NCBI GenBank assembly: GCA_019307665.1
Contig: JAFDJC010000010.1
Location: 1 to 20,526, forward strand
Source: Deltaproteobacteria bacterium
GTDB taxonomy: Bacteria; Desulfobacterota; Desulfobacteria; Desulfobacterales; SURF-7
DNA length: 20,526 bases
Reading direction: 5' to 3'
The notes beneath the pieces are model-generated. The model ran no database searches and was not told the DNA's origin. It was given only the letters and a program-made list of their open reading frames with translations. Made by a program: the position numbers and the translations under genes. Of this stretch, positions 1-7,536 are shown piece by piece (within the stretch, counting starts at the first letter, position 1; every line of letters begins with the position of its first letter).

Positions 1-104
1 GCATAATACCTTTATTAACCAAATCAATTTTACAAATTTTTATTTTAAATAGTTATAAATCTTTACGCAAGGAAAATGTTGAAGGATGTTGAAGGAATGA
101 GAAG
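1..104. other. Intergenic tail downstream of xerD
   Basis: AT-rich sequence after the xerD stop. The only structure seen is a perfect 10-bp direct repeat, atgttgaagg at 76-85 and again at 86-95. No hairpin with a T-run is evident, so no xerD terminator can be placed here. Confidence 0.4.
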
Positions 105-1001
105 TTAACCGCGAGGATGGTATTTTTTGTGTATGCTTTTTAAATGTTCGTGTGCAACATGTGTGTATATCTGGGTAGTTGATATGTCGGCGTGGCCCAA
201 CATTAGTTGAACTGAACGAAGGTCTGCACCACCCTCAAGAAGGTGGCTTGCAAATGAATGCCTCAGGGAATGCGGGGAAACATGTTTTTTTATTTCCGCT
301 ATCACCGTATAGCGCTTCAATAATTTCCAGAATCCCTGACGTGTCATCGGCTTTCCGGCTCTTGCGATAAAAAGGTATCGGCTCATTACATTTTTAAGCA
401 AAGCCGGTCTTGCGGTTTTAATATATACATCGATTCTGTTTTTTGCGAATTGCCCGATTGGCACAACTCGTTCTTTAGATCCTTTACCGAAAACCCTTAC
501 AAAACAGGCTTCTGTGTTAATATCTTGAAGTTTCATGTTGACAAGTTCGGTTACTCTAAGACCGGCTGCATAAAGCAGTTCTATCATTGCAGCATCTCTC
601 AGACCTTTATGGGTTGTGGTGTCCGGTGTATCAAGGAGCGATTTTAATTCATCTTTTGACAGGACATCAGGCAGGGCTAACCCGGTTTTAGGAAGATCTA
701 CAACTGAAGTAGGATCGTGGTTTGTGATTTTTTCCTGGACAAGAAATTTATAAAAACCCCTCAATGATACAAGGTGTCTCGCTCTTGAAGTGGGTATCAA
801 TCCCTCTTTTCTCAACTCTATCAAATACTTCAATATCGCAGCGGTATCTGATTCGGAAATGTTGCTTATGCTGTTTTTTTTCAAAAAATCGATATGACGG
901 ATAAGATCCTTACTGTAAGCCTCAAGAGTATTTGAGGAGAGTCCTTTCTCTATTAAAAGGTAGTTTAAATATCGATCAATAATTACGTTAAAAGGCAGCA
1001 T
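105..1001 (-). CDS. xerD: Tyrosine recombinase XerD
   Basis: Site-specific tyrosine recombinase that, with XerC, resolves chromosome dimers at dif near the septum. At 298 aa it equals the length of E. coli XerD. The N-terminal SAM-like core-binding domain spans about residues 5-90 and the catalytic domain about 110-290. The complete catalytic set is visible: R149, K173, H244 and R247 (HSLRH), H270 (LGH), and nucleophile Y279 (TQIYTHV), nearly matching E. coli numbering. The ATG start fits the family N-terminus, although no clear Shine-Dalgarno precedes it (the upstream is two short A-rich GCTAAAAA repeats). The gene stands alone with its own likely promoter at 1061-1088. XerC is the alternative, but the numbering and motif context favour XerD; no integron or phage context is seen. 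Confidence 0.9.
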   Translation of the reverse strand: MLPFNVIIDRYLNYLLIEKGLSSNTLEAYSKDLIRHIDFLKKNSISNISESDTAAILKYLIELRKEGLIPTSRARHLVSLRGFYKFLVQEKITNHDPTSVVDLPKTGLALPDVLSKDELKSLLDTPDTTTHKGLRDAAMIELLYAAGLRVTELVNMKLQDINTEACFVRVFGKGSKERVVPIGQFAKNRIDVYIKTARPALLKNVMSRYLFIARAGKPMTRQGFWKLLKRYTVIAEIKKHVSPHSLRHSFASHLLEGGADLRSVQLMLGHADISTTQIYTHVAHEHLKSIHKKYHPRG

Positions 1002-1060
1002 CTGTTTTTAGCTTTTTTTAGCTTTGGTTTGGACATTAATCAGCTATACACCTAAAACTT

Positions 1061-1088
1061 AGTATATTTGATATGAAATTTTTTTCAA
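1061..1088 (-). promoter_or_regulatory. Putative sigma70 promoter of xerD
   Basis: On the minus strand TTGAAA (1083-1088) is followed after 16 nt by TATACT (1061-1066), about 60 nt before the xerD start codon. It is a good match to the consensus, but no transcript data are available. Confidence 0.45.
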
Positions 1089-1152
1089 GCCTGTGGCGTG
1101 CGAATAATTTTACATTGGCTTCTAGCAGCCAACTGCAGTATAAGTGAAAATG

Positions 1153-1800
1153 CTATGTGCCGATACCGTTTTTAATGATATCAATTATGGCTGTAATCCA
1201 GGAATTGATTGTTTTTTTATCAGCATTATAAATTCCCAGGTCTGAATCAAGATGACGAACCGTATGTGTTTGAATGAAACGATCCATTATCGCATCAAGT
1301 ATAAAACAGGCTTTGTCAACATCAAGATTATGCCTTAGCTCACCCTTTGCCTTTGCCTCTGTGAGAAGCGCCTGAAGGTATCCGTAGCTGTATTGTCTCA
1401 AGGACAGTAATATTTCATCTCTAAATGGAATTTTAGAATCAAAAAGCACGTTCAGATAGAGCCTGTATATCAGTGGATTATCCTTTAAAAAATTAATTCC
1501 TGCCCAGAGTGTTTTTTCAAGCCTTGAAAAAATTTCTACATCATCCGTGTTGTCGCGAATAGTCCTGAGACGATTTTTAACTAAATCGGTTGTTTTATTA
1601 AAAATAAACAGGAATAGCCCTTTTTTGTCACCAAAATATTGAAAGATGGAACCTTTGGCGATACCAAGTTTGTCAACTAACGTGTTGATACTTGCACTTG
1701 AATATCCTTTTTCACTGAACTCAAGCACAGCGGCTTTTGTAATCCTGTCCTGTTTGTCTTTTGGAAGATTCTGAAATGTTTTGTTAGGTATCGGTTTCAT
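1153..1800 (-). CDS. TetR/AcrR-family transcriptional regulator
   Basis: A 215-aa one-component DNA-binding repressor. The N-terminal TetR helix-turn-helix is clear at about residues 12-60: an ITKAAVLEFSEKGY helix, then LVDKLGIAKGSIFQYFGDKKGLF, the recognition helix with the typical KGSIFQYF signature. The remaining all-helical ligand-binding/dimerisation domain resembles no specific subfamily I can name. I chose ATG 1800 (MKPIPNKT), which has GGAG very close upstream; ATG 1815 adds five residues and is also possible. A much longer reading back to 2061 would run over the ugd promoter and coding start, so it is rejected. It is divergent from ugd, so it may regulate itself and the sugar-nucleotide genes, but this is inferred from position only. 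The ligand is unknown. Confidence 0.85.
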   Translation of the reverse strand: MKPIPNKTFQNLPKDKQDRITKAAVLEFSEKGYSSASINTLVDKLGIAKGSIFQYFGDKKGLFLFIFNKTTDLVKNRLRTIRDNTDDVEIFSRLEKTLWAGINFLKDNPLIYRLYLNVLFDSKIPFRDEILLSLRQYSYGYLQALLTEAKAKGELRHNLDVDKACFILDAIMDRFIQTHTVRHLDSDLGIYNADKKTINSWITAIIDIIKNGIGT

Positions 1801-1820
1801 TTCTCCAAATACCATAAAAG

Positions 1821-1831
1821 CACAAAAAGTG
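1821..1831. promoter_or_regulatory. Possible operator between tetR-type gene and ugd
   Basis: A short inverted repeat cac-aaaaa-gtg lies in the divergent intergenic region, just upstream of the ugd -35 element and just before the regulator's start. TetR proteins often bind such dyads near their own gene. The dyad is short, so this is a weak call. Confidence 0.2.
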
Positions 1832-1845
1832 TAAAGAAATATTGC

Positions 1846-1874
1846 TTGAAAGACATGGGTATCACTGCTATGAT
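1846..1874 (+). promoter_or_regulatory. Putative sigma70 promoter of the ugd operon
   Basis: TTGAAA (1846-1851), a 17-nt spacer and TATGAT (1869-1874). Transcription would begin near 1881, upstream of the chosen ugd start at 1924. This supports the shorter ugd reading and places the promoter in the divergent gap. Confidence 0.55.
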
Positions 1875-1923
1875 TCGTCCGACTTTCCATATGAGCGGTA
1901 TTAAAAAAGAAAACGGAGAAAGA

Positions 1924-3306
1924 ATGGATAACAAATTTAAAAAAACGATTCTTTGTATCGGAGCAGGTTATGTCGGAGGGCCGACAATGGCAATGATTGC
2001 CCATAAATGCCCTCAGTACAAAGTAAATGTTGTTGATATTAACCCTGAACGTATCGATCAATGGAATTCAGACAACTTACCGATATACGAACCCGGACTT
2101 CATGAAATTGTAGTCAGCGCACGCGGCATAAATCTTTTTTTCAGCACAGATGTTGAGAAAGGCATCAAGGAATCCGATATTATTTTTGTGAGTGTTAATA
2201 CGCCTACAAAAACATTCGGAGTCGGGGCTGGAATGGCGGCAGATTTGCAATACTGGGAAAAGACGGCACGGCAGATTCGCAAGTATTCAGATTCGCCTAA
2301 AATTATTGTTGAGAAGAGCACACTTCCTGTCAAGACCGCCCAGGCAATGGAAAGGATTTTGACAGCAAAAGGTAAAAGTGTTCATTTTGAAGTACTTTCG
2401 AATCCCGAGTTCCTTGCAGAAGGTACTGCAATAAAAGATCTTGAAACGCCTGACAGGATTCTTGTGGGATCGAATGAAACGCCGGAAGGTTTAAAGGCTA
2501 GAGAAGAGCTGGTTAAGATATATGCTGAATGGATTCCAAGAGACCGGATCGTGACATCGAATATCTGGAGCAGTGAACTTTCAAAGCTGGTAGCCAATGC
2601 TTTTCTGGCCCAGAGAATTTCTTCTGTTAATGCAATATCAAGGCTTTGTGAAAAAACCGATGCAGATATTAATGAAGTGTCGTACGCAATCGGAATGGAC
2701 AGCAGGATCGGCAATAAATTTTTAAATGCCAGCGTAGGTTTTGGCGGCTCTTGTTTCCAAAAAGACATTTTAAATCTTGTCTATTTATGCAGGGGCTATG
2801 GACTAACCGAGGTCGCTGATTACTGGGAGAGCGTCGTAAGGATAAATGACCATCAGAAAGAAAGTTTTGTATTAAACATGCTTACGGCAATGTTTAATAC
2901 GCTTGCTGAAAAAAGAATCTGTCTTTTAGGATTTGCATTTAAAGCAGATACTGGTGATACAAGGGAGACGCCTGCATTATATATTGCAAAACAACTGTTG
3001 GAAGAGAATGCCGAACTTGTCATTTCCGATCCAAAAGCGCTTGAAAATGCAAAGAAAGATTTGAAAGGAGTCAATGGTAAAATAACATACCTGGAAGATC
3101 CCTATGAGGCAGCTTCGGGAAGTCATGCCGTCGCTATTGTCACAGAATGGGAAGAGTACAGGAATCTTAACTATGATAAGATATACAGCTCAATGCAAAA
3201 ACCGGCTTTTTTATTTGACGGCAGGAACGTTGTCGACCATGAAAAGCTTTATCAGATTGGTTTTAATGTATATCCGATAGGTAAGCCGGCATTAACACAT
3301 TTTTAG
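1924..3306 (+). CDS. ugd: UDP-glucose 6-dehydrogenase (animal-like type)
   Basis: Cytoplasmic enzyme that oxidises UDP-glucose to UDP-glucuronate with two NAD+. The protein is 460 aa from ATG 1924, which has GGAG upstream and directly precedes the Rossmann motif GAGYVGGP. The N-terminal NAD domain is followed by the central dimerisation helix and the C-terminal UDP-binding domain (LGFAFKADTGDTRETP). The catalytic cysteine is C277 in GFGGSCFQKD, matching human C276. Stretches such as IYEPGL, GFGGSCFQKDILNLVYLC and KPAFLFDGRN resemble metazoan UGDH more than the shorter E. coli Ugd. It opens the operon, and its product is the substrate of the next gene, uxs. An in-frame extension to 1846 overlaps the promoter and was not used. 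Confidence 0.93.
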   Translation: MDNKFKKTILCIGAGYVGGPTMAMIAHKCPQYKVNVVDINPERIDQWNSDNLPIYEPGLHEIVVSARGINLFFSTDVEKGIKESDIIFVSVNTPTKTFGVGAGMAADLQYWEKTARQIRKYSDSPKIIVEKSTLPVKTAQAMERILTAKGKSVHFEVLSNPEFLAEGTAIKDLETPDRILVGSNETPEGLKAREELVKIYAEWIPRDRIVTSNIWSSELSKLVANAFLAQRISSVNAISRLCEKTDADINEVSYAIGMDSRIGNKFLNASVGFGGSCFQKDILNLVYLCRGYGLTEVADYWESVVRINDHQKESFVLNMLTAMFNTLAEKRICLLGFAFKADTGDTRETPALYIAKQLLEENAELVISDPKALENAKKDLKGVNGKITYLEDPYEAASGSHAVAIVTEWEEYRNLNYDKIYSSMQKPAFLFDGRNVVDHEKLYQIGFNVYPIGKPALTHF

Positions 3307-3322
3307 GAATTTTGTTTTCATT

Positions 3323-4294
3323 ATGGAATATCACGACAGGAAAAGAATACTGGTTACAGGTGGCGCTGGATTTTTAGGTTCACATCTTTGTGATCGCCTT
3401 GTTGCGCAAAAAAATGATATTTTATGCCTTGATAATTTTTTTACAGGAACTAAAGGCAACATCTCTCATCTTTTAGATAAATCAAATTTTGAATTGATCA
3501 GACATGATCTTGTGCAGCCTCTTTTCCTTGAGGTAGATGAAATATATAACCTCGCATGTCCCGCTTCGCCTGTGCATTATCAACACAACCCGGTAAAAAC
3601 AGTTAAAACCAGCGTGATGGGGGCGGTTCATATGCTGGGGCTTGCAAAGCGGGTAAACGCTAAAATTTTGCAGGCTTCAACAAGCGAAGTTTACGGTGAC
3701 CCTGCGGTGCATCCTCAGAAAGAAAATTATTGGGGAAATGTCAATACCATCGGCCCTCGCTCATGCTATGATGAAGGAAAACGGTGTGCTGAAACCCTTT
3801 TTTTCGATTACTATCGTCAGAACAATGTAAACATCAGAATCGTCAGAATTTTTAACACTTACGGCCCGAGAATGCATCCCAATGATGGACGCGTTGTCAG
3901 CAATTTTTTTGTACAAGCCCTTAATAATGAGGACATCACTGTTTTTGGAGATGGCTCACAAACGCGTTCTTTTTGCTATGTTGATGATCTGATTGAAGGT
4001 ATCTTAAGGATGATGAACGGTCAGGATGATTTTCCGGGACCGGTTAACCTGGGTAACCCGGGAGAATTTACAATTCTTGAACTTGCAGAAAAAATAATCG
4101 ACTTGACCGGATCTAAATCCAAAATTGTTTTCAAACCTCTTCCGGAAGATGATCCGATGCAGCGTCAACCTGATATCAATCTTGCGGAAGAAAAGCTGGG
4201 CTGGAAGCCGGTTATTAATCTGGAACAAGGCCTTAAAAAAACGGTTAAATATTTTGAAAGCCTTGTTTCCGGAAAGAAACCTGTGGGAGGATAA
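3323..4294 (+). CDS. uxs: UDP-glucuronate decarboxylase (UDP-xylose synthase)
   Basis: An NAD+-dependent extended SDR that converts UDP-glucuronate to UDP-xylose in the cytoplasm. The protein is 323 aa. The Rossmann glycine motif GGAGFLG is at residues 13-19, the DNFFTG loop at 37-42 is typical of UXS, T120 lies in QASTSEVYGDP, and the catalytic pair Y149/K153 is in SCYDEGK. The CPASPVHYQ and YWGNVN segments are UXS hallmarks that separate it from GalE and RmlB. It starts 16 nt after ugd and directly uses that enzyme's product, so the two form a metabolic pair. The best Shine-Dalgarno-like sequence (AGGA) is 13 nt upstream of ATG, so initiation may be weak or coupled to ugd translation. Confidence 0.92.
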   Translation: MEYHDRKRILVTGGAGFLGSHLCDRLVAQKNDILCLDNFFTGTKGNISHLLDKSNFELIRHDLVQPLFLEVDEIYNLACPASPVHYQHNPVKTVKTSVMGAVHMLGLAKRVNAKILQASTSEVYGDPAVHPQKENYWGNVNTIGPRSCYDEGKRCAETLFFDYYRQNNVNIRIVRIFNTYGPRMHPNDGRVVSNFFVQALNNEDITVFGDGSQTRSFCYVDDLIEGILRMMNGQDDFPGPVNLGNPGEFTILELAEKIIDLTGSKSKIVFKPLPEDDPMQRQPDINLAEEKLGWKPVINLEQGLKKTVKYFESLVSGKKPVGG

Positions 4295-4301
4295 ATTTAA
4301 T

Positions 4302-5456
4302 ATGGGTAAGAAAAAAATAGCGCTGATTACCGGTATTACCGGTCAGGACGGTGCATATCTTGCAGAATTCCTGCTGGAAAAAGGTTATGAGGTGCATGGT
4401 ATTAAAAGGCGCTCATCACTTTTTAACACACAGCGGATTGATCATCTCTATCGTGATCCGCATGAAGAAGGCGTGCAATTTAAACTCCATTATGGGGATT
4501 TAACCGATGCCACAAATATTATAAGAATTATACAGGAAGTCAGGCCAACTGAGATTTATAATCTGGCAGCACAAAGTCATGTACAAGTTTCTTTTGAAGC
4601 TCCTGAATATACGGCAAACACCGATGCGCTGGGAACGCTTCGTATTCTTGAGGCCGTCCGGATGCTTGGAATGGACAAAGATATCAGGTTCTATCAGGCG
4701 TCAACTTCCGAACTTTACGGTAAAGTTCAGGAAATACCCCAGACGGAAAACACACCGTTCTATCCAAGATCACCCTATGCATGTGCCAAACTCTTTGGTT
4801 ACTGGTGTACGGTAAATTATCGAGAAGCCTATGAAATGTTTGCCTGTAACGGTATACTTTTTAATCATGAATCACCAATACGAGGAGAAACATTTGTTAC
4901 ACGCAAAATAACCAGAGCGGCTGCAAGAATTGCACTCGGTCTTGAAAACAGTCTTTATCTTGGGAATATGAATGCTCTTCGCGACTGGGGGCATGCAAAG
5001 GATTTTGTTCGTGCACAATGGCTCATACTCCAACAGGATGAGCCCGAAGATTTTGTAATCGCCACCGGCGAACAACACTCGGTCAGAGAATTTTGTGAGC
5101 TTGCATTTGCCGGGGTCGGAATTGTTCTGAAATGGGAAGGAGAGGGGACAGATGAAAAGGGGATTATTGATGACATTATACCATCAGATCTTATGAGCCA
5201 ATATAAACCGTCAGCCGGTCTTGAGAAAGGGAAGGTTGTTGTTTCAGTTGATCCCAGGTACTTCCGTCCGACAGAGGTTGAAACGCTGCTTGGCAATCCA
5301 GCCAAAGCCCGTGAAAAACTGGGGTGGACTCTGGAGATTACATTTAAGGAAATGATTCGGGAAATGGTTGCAAAAGACCTTAATGATGCGTCACGGGAAG
5401 AAGTATGTATACGCAAAGGGTTTGAAATACCAAACAGTTTTGAGGCAAATATGTGA
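4302..5456 (+). CDS. gmd: GDP-mannose 4,6-dehydratase
   Basis: An SDR enzyme that converts GDP-D-mannose to GDP-4-keto-6-deoxy-D-mannose, the first step towards GDP-L-fucose and related deoxysugars. The protein is 384 aa, slightly longer than E. coli Gmd. Visible are the glycine motif GITGQDG at residues 11-17, the RRSSLFNTQRIDHLY segment characteristic of GMD at 36-50, T135 in QASTSELYG, and the catalytic Y159/K163 in SPYACAK. I chose ATG 4302, preceded by GGGAGG, because it begins directly at the Rossmann strand; a longer in-frame reading to 4125 lies inside uxs. It follows uxs by 7 nt. A palindromic element separates it from fcl, which finishes the pathway. Confidence 0.93.
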   Translation: MGKKKIALITGITGQDGAYLAEFLLEKGYEVHGIKRRSSLFNTQRIDHLYRDPHEEGVQFKLHYGDLTDATNIIRIIQEVRPTEIYNLAAQSHVQVSFEAPEYTANTDALGTLRILEAVRMLGMDKDIRFYQASTSELYGKVQEIPQTENTPFYPRSPYACAKLFGYWCTVNYREAYEMFACNGILFNHESPIRGETFVTRKITRAAARIALGLENSLYLGNMNALRDWGHAKDFVRAQWLILQQDEPEDFVIATGEQHSVREFCELAFAGVGIVLKWEGEGTDEKGIIDDIIPSDLMSQYKPSAGLEKGKVVVSVDPRYFRPTEVETLLGNPAKAREKLGWTLEITFKEMIREMVAKDLNDASREEVCIRKGFEIPNSFEANM

Positions 5457-5458
5457 TG

Positions 5459-5577
5459 GCTTCTCAATAACCCCGAGTCAAGGATATCTCATTTATAAAT
5501 ATCTGAAACTCGCTTTGCTCAGACACTCACCTATTTATAAATGAGACATCCTTGCCTCTCCCTGTTTTTTTGAGAAC
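5459..5577. repeat. Nested palindromic element between gmd and fcl
   Basis: The arms at 5479-5500 and 5533-5554 are inverted repeats of 22 nt with one mismatch (a G-U pair in RNA). Inside the 32-nt loop there is a further tctga/tcaga stem (5502-5506/5519-5523). Outside it, ttctcaataa (5461-5470) is matched by a terminal tttttgagaa. The layered symmetry and the terminal ctcaa motif resemble the MITE-like element at 8437-8582. In RNA it would form a long hairpin inside the operon, either partly uncoupling fcl from gmd or acting as an RNA-processing site. Confidence 0.6.
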
Positions 5578-5608
5578 TTATATGTATGACATTTAAATAT
5601 GTGATATT

Positions 5609-6571
5609 ATGAAAAAAAAATCAAAGATATACTTAGCGGGTCACATTGGGCTGGTCGGCTCGACAATAATGCGGAAACTCGAATCTGAAGGATATTCCAA
5701 CATTGTAACACGAGATCTCTCAGAACTCGATCTTACCCGGCAGACTGAAGTGGAAACTTTTTTTGCGCAGGAGAAGCCTGAATATGTGATACTTGCTGCT
5801 GCGAGGGTAGGGGGGATATTAGCAAACAATACATACCCTGCTGAATTTATTTATGACAATATCGCCATACAGACCAATATTATACATACAGCATGGAAGA
5901 CAGGCGTGAAAAGGCTGCTTTTTCTGGGTTCATCGTGTATTTATCCCAGAGAGTGCCCTCAGCCGATGAAAGAAGAACACCTGCTTACCGGTCTTCTTGA
6001 AGCCACCAATGAGCCTTACGCCATAGCTAAAATATCCGGCATAAAAATGTGCCAGTCATATAACAGGCAGTATAAAACAAATTTTATGGCTGTAATGCCT
6101 ACAAACCTTTATGGCAAAAATGATAATTTTAATCTTGAAACCAGCCATGTCCTTCCTGCCCTTATTCGAAAATTTCACGAGGCCAAAGTAGCAAATAAAT
6201 TTAAAGCAGAGGTGTGGGGTACAGGAAAACCCAGGAGGGAATTTCTTTATGTCGACGACCTGGCAGACGCCTGCATCCGTGTGATGACGCTTGAGGATAA
6301 GGTTTTTTCTTCACTTCTAAAAGACGGGACAACTCCTCTGCTCAATATCGGTTCGGGAAAGGATATATCAATAAAAGAGCTCGCCTTTCTCGTAAAAGAT
6401 ATTGTTGAATTCCCGGGAGACATTGAATTTAACTCTGAAAAACCTGACGGTACTTTTCAAAAACTTCTTGATGTTTCAAGGATGAACAGCCTGGGATGGA
6501 AACCTGAAACAGGACTAAAGGAAGGGATTAAGAGAACATACAAGTGGTGTCTCGACAATTCGATATTTTAA
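5609..6571 (+). CDS. fcl: GDP-L-fucose synthase
   Basis: A bifunctional 3,5-epimerase/4-reductase of the SDR family that turns GDP-4-keto-6-deoxymannose into GDP-L-fucose using NADPH. The protein is 320 aa, the usual length. Active-site residues are complete: S108 and C110 in LGSSCIYP, Y137/K141 in PYAIAK, and H180 in TSHVLPAL, all one position off E. coli numbering. VGGILANNTYPAEFIY and MPTNLYG are diagnostic. The cofactor loop reads GHIGLVGS instead of the usual GHRGLVGS, so I13 replaces an arginine thought to contact the NADP 2'-phosphate; R35 nearby is retained. No clear ribosome binding site precedes the ATG. The start codon is followed by a run of nine A. Confidence 0.92.
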   Translation: MKKKSKIYLAGHIGLVGSTIMRKLESEGYSNIVTRDLSELDLTRQTEVETFFAQEKPEYVILAAARVGGILANNTYPAEFIYDNIAIQTNIIHTAWKTGVKRLLFLGSSCIYPRECPQPMKEEHLLTGLLEATNEPYAIAKISGIKMCQSYNRQYKTNFMAVMPTNLYGKNDNFNLETSHVLPALIRKFHEAKVANKFKAEVWGTGKPRREFLYVDDLADACIRVMTLEDKVFSSLLKDGTTPLLNIGSGKDISIKELAFLVKDIVEFPGDIEFNSEKPDGTFQKLLDVSRMNSLGWKPETGLKEGIKRTYKWCLDNSIF

Positions 6572-6573
6572 AT

Positions 6574-7506
6574 ATGCATAATCCAAAACTGAAAGTAGAT
6601 ATTTGCGGGCTTGAACTAAAAAATCCTGTCATGACAGCATCCGGGACATTCGGATATGGGGAAGAGTTTGCAGATGTTGTAGACCTGAACCTTCTGGGCG
6701 CCATTATTGTAAAAGGTCTTTCCCTTAAGCCGTCTCCGGGTAACAAGCCGCCGAGGGTTATTGAAACACCATGTGGGATGCTGAATGCCATCGGTCTTGA
6801 GAATATCGGCATTGAAGCGTTTATAAAAAAAAAAATACCGTTTTTAAAACAGTTTTCAACACCGGTTATTGTTAATATCTATGGAAAAAGTGTTGAAGAA
6901 TATGTTTTGCTTGCTTCAAAAATCAACGAAATAAAAGAGATTGCAGGAATTGAGGTCAACATTTCATGCCCAAATGTTAAAGCAGGCGGGGTAGCATTCG
7001 GAGTTGATCCTGAAATAGCATACACTGTTGTCAAGGCGGTAAGGACGCATACCGACAAACTCCTTATCGTCAAGCTTTCACCGAATGTGACCGATATTGC
7101 GATAATTGCAGAAAGTGTTGAAAAAGCCGGTGCTGATTCTTTGTCACTTATAAACACTATTACCGGTATGGCAATAGATATTGAAACGCGAACGCCAAAA
7201 CTGGCAAATATTACCGGAGGCCTTTCAGGACCGGCAATCAAACCTGTTGCACTCAGAATGGTTTGGCAGGTTGCCCAAGCTGTCGATATACCGGTGATAG
7301 GGATCGGCGGGATTGTTACTGCAGAGGATGCATTGGAATTTTTAATTGCGGGAGCAACAGCCGTGCAGATTGGTACAGCCAACTTTATAAATCCCGGTGC
7401 AACTGTTGATATTATTGATGGATTAAAAACCTATCTGGTTGAAAATGGAATAGAAAGTATTGACGAAATAATCGGTACGATAGATATAATGCCTGAGCAG
7501 ATTTAA
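6574..7506 (+). CDS. pyrD: Dihydroorotate dehydrogenase, class 1B catalytic subunit
   Basis: FMN enzyme that oxidises dihydroorotate to orotate in pyrimidine synthesis. The protein is 310 aa. The catalytic cysteine is C132 in NISCPN, as expected for class 1 (class 2 uses serine). K47 lies in IIVKGLS, the substrate motif NAIGLEN is at about 71-77, and the phosphate-binding GIGGI and GTAN segments are near the C-terminus. Class 1B enzymes usually work with the iron-sulfur/FAD subunit PyrK, which is not in this window. I chose ATG 6574, two bases after the fcl stop; a GTG at 6544 overlaps fcl and does not fit the family N-terminus. A run of 11 A at 6825-6835 encodes part of IKKKI and could permit slippage. 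Confidence 0.9.
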   Translation: MHNPKLKVDICGLELKNPVMTASGTFGYGEEFADVVDLNLLGAIIVKGLSLKPSPGNKPPRVIETPCGMLNAIGLENIGIEAFIKKKIPFLKQFSTPVIVNIYGKSVEEYVLLASKINEIKEIAGIEVNISCPNVKAGGVAFGVDPEIAYTVVKAVRTHTDKLLIVKLSPNVTDIAIIAESVEKAGADSLSLINTITGMAIDIETRTPKLANITGGLSGPAIKPVALRMVWQVAQAVDIPVIGIGGIVTAEDALEFLIAGATAVQIGTANFINPGATVDIIDGLKTYLVENGIESIDEIIGTIDIMPEQI

Positions 7507-7524
7507 TTTCCGCCCAGGCATTAT
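7486..7524. terminator. Hairpin between pyrD and the TPR gene
   Basis: A 13-bp inverted repeat with one mismatch (ataatgcctgagc / gcccaggcattat) overlaps the last pyrD codons and stop, and lies between two convergent genes. No strong T-run follows on either side, so it may act as a weak bidirectional terminator or as an RNA 3' end. Confidence 0.45.
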
Positions 7525-7536
7525 TATGACAATTTA

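Noticed and set aside
1846..1923. Longer ugd reading frame from 1846
   Set aside because: It begins on the -35 element. ATG 1924 has GGAG and starts at the Rossmann fold.
1801..2061. N-terminal extension of the TetR-type regulator to a 302-aa protein
   Set aside because: It would run antisense through the ugd start and promoter and adds residues before the TetR helix-turn-helix that do not fit the family.
4125..4301. Extended gmd frame inside uxs
   Set aside because: It overlaps the uxs coding sequence in another frame; ATG 4302 has GGGAGG and the expected N-terminus.
6825..6835. Frameshift in pyrD at the 11-A run
   Set aside because: The frame is intact and the protein matches the family on both sides, so the run is real coding sequence as given.
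6879..7382. 167-aa minus-strand frame within pyrD
   Set aside because: Shadow of pyrD; the Ala/Ile/Ser-rich pattern mirrors the coding strand.
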